Origin: Dendrophyllia cribrosa
Lineage: Eukaryota > Cnidaria > Anthozoa > Scleractinia > Dendrophylliidae
Direction of reading: 5' to 3'
DNA length: 64,000 nucleotides
Assembly: GCA_024195265.1 (NCBI GenBank)
Contig: JAJLRJ010000007.1
Span: forward strand, 8,301,558-8,365,557
Notes under the pieces: generated by a model
The model's input: only the letters and a program-made list of their open reading frames with translations
Database searches by the model: none
Told to the model about the DNA's origin: nothing
Translations under genes and position numbers: made by a program
Shown here: positions 63,749-64,000 of the stretch, in pieces
How the letters are laid out: every line of letters begins with the position of its first letter
Numbering within the stretch: position 1 is the stretch's first letter

Positions 63749-63877
63749 CTCATCGGTTAACAAGTATCCATAATCCCAACAGTCCAATGCAGTTTCCATT
63801 TCATTTTCCTCCCAGGTCTCCATCGCTTGTACAAGTTCGTCATCAGTCATATGCAGACACACTTGTTTTTCCATCAT
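63749..63877 (-). CDS. 5' coding exon of the polymerase transcript, 43 residues
   Basis: ATG 63877 (a second ATG follows at 63874) to a GATGAG|GTAAGT donor. It is in frame with the main exon at 63307. It encodes an acidic peptide with TDDELVQAMETWEE, which resembles the first residues of the next exon (EDEECLLAAEQ); this suggests an exon-like repeat at the protein's N-terminus. Without splicing the frame stops within two codons of the donor (V-S-stop). It supports the exon reading but is not transcript proof. Confidence 0.6.
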
Positions 63878-63920
63878 GACTCTTGTCAAAGCTGAATGAA
63901 AAAATCTACACTACGTAGCT

Positions 63921-63928
63921 CTTTTTAT
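63921..63928 (-). promoter_or_regulatory. TATA box of the polymerase gene
   Basis: TATAAAAA on the minus strand, about 45 nt before ATG 63877. The same CTTTTTATAAC context recurs 64 bases further right (about 63984-63994), so the promoter region may be duplicated or part of the terminal repeat. Confidence 0.6.
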
Positions 63929-64000
63929 AACGAGTGTGCGAATACCGAGGGAACACTCCGGATCGAAAAACACCAATCAAAACCTTTTTATAACAATAAA

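Larger units (their letters stand above)
50450..64000 (-). mobile_element. Polinton/Maverick (adintovirus-type) provirus, partly decayed, right end outside window
   Basis: A block of at least 13 kb with all genes on the minus strand carries the Polinton set: protein-primed DNA polymerase B, chromodomain integrase, packaging ATPase, adenain-type cysteine protease, major capsid protein, minor virion proteins and accessory genes. Gene order from 63.9 kb leftward: PolB, Bcl-2-like, MG protein, integrase, two paralogous capsid-associated proteins, Gly/Lys-rich protein, MCP, protease, ATPase, basic protein, Gln-rich protein, 129-aa protein, GRF protein. Polymerase and integrase are broken; the virion genes are open. 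Polintons replicate by a self-encoded protein-primed polymerase and integrate with a retroviral-type integrase. Some make adenovirus-like particles. The left border is approximate, set at the first of several CAAACCGGTT-like motifs. Confidence 0.93.

Noticed and set aside
63961..64000. Right terminal inverted repeat of the provirus
   Set aside because: No match to the left flank could be found; the true right end is probably outside the window.

Overview
The window looks like animal nuclear DNA, most likely from a cnidarian such as a stony coral. Host genes have introns with GT..AG borders and standard codons. They encode metazoan families: a chondroitin-synthase-type glycosyltransferase, a two-pore potassium channel and class A GPCRs. 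The intergenic DNA is crowded with MITEs, LINE, Penelope, R4/Dong-type and DIRS-like fragments, and long G/C homopolymers. A 500-N assembly gap lies at 30271-30770. The organism is inferred from this content, not from a marker gene.

Layout. 1.3-4.3 kb: two 5' exons of a CHSY/CHPF-like gene (minus). 6-14.2 kb: repeats, including a LINE tail, poly-G-ended elements and a long inverted repeat of GAAGTCGGAAATGGC minisatellite. 14.4-15.2 kb: an unrecognised 250-residue acidic/serine-rich exon (minus). 15.4-16.8 kb: three TIR elements. 17.8-29.6 kb: an 11-exon gene (minus) for an unrecognised 324-residue multi-pass membrane protein; all eleven exons join in phase. 30.8-31.3 kb and 36.5-37.4 kb: two paralogous GPCRs (minus), the first cut by the gap. 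33.6-35.0 kb: a two-exon K2P channel (plus). 38.3-47.9 kb: SINE, MITE, a 12-bp satellite, R4/Dong-type, Penelope-type, L1/Tx1-type and DIRS-like fragments. 48-50.4 kb: no gene seen.

50.4-64 kb is a Polinton/Maverick (adintovirus-type) provirus, with every gene on the minus strand. In transcription order it has: a spliced protein-primed DNA polymerase B, a small Bcl-2-like protein, a small N-myristoylation-type acidic protein overlapping the integrase start, a chromodomain integrase, two paralogous capsid-associated proteins, a glycine/lysine-rich minor virion protein, the major capsid protein, an adenain-type protease, a packaging ATPase, a second basic virion protein, a frameshifted glutamine-rich protein, a 129-residue protein and a GRF-zinc-finger protein. 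The morphogenesis genes are open and have their catalytic residues. The polymerase has two in-frame stops and three frame changes, and the integrase has one frame change. This copy therefore could probably make virion proteins but not replicate or integrate alone. Neighbouring genes are joined by ATGA stop-start overlaps or gaps of a few bases. Separate TATA-like boxes precede the first gene and the two last accessory genes. The right end of the element, including its terminal repeat, lies outside the window.
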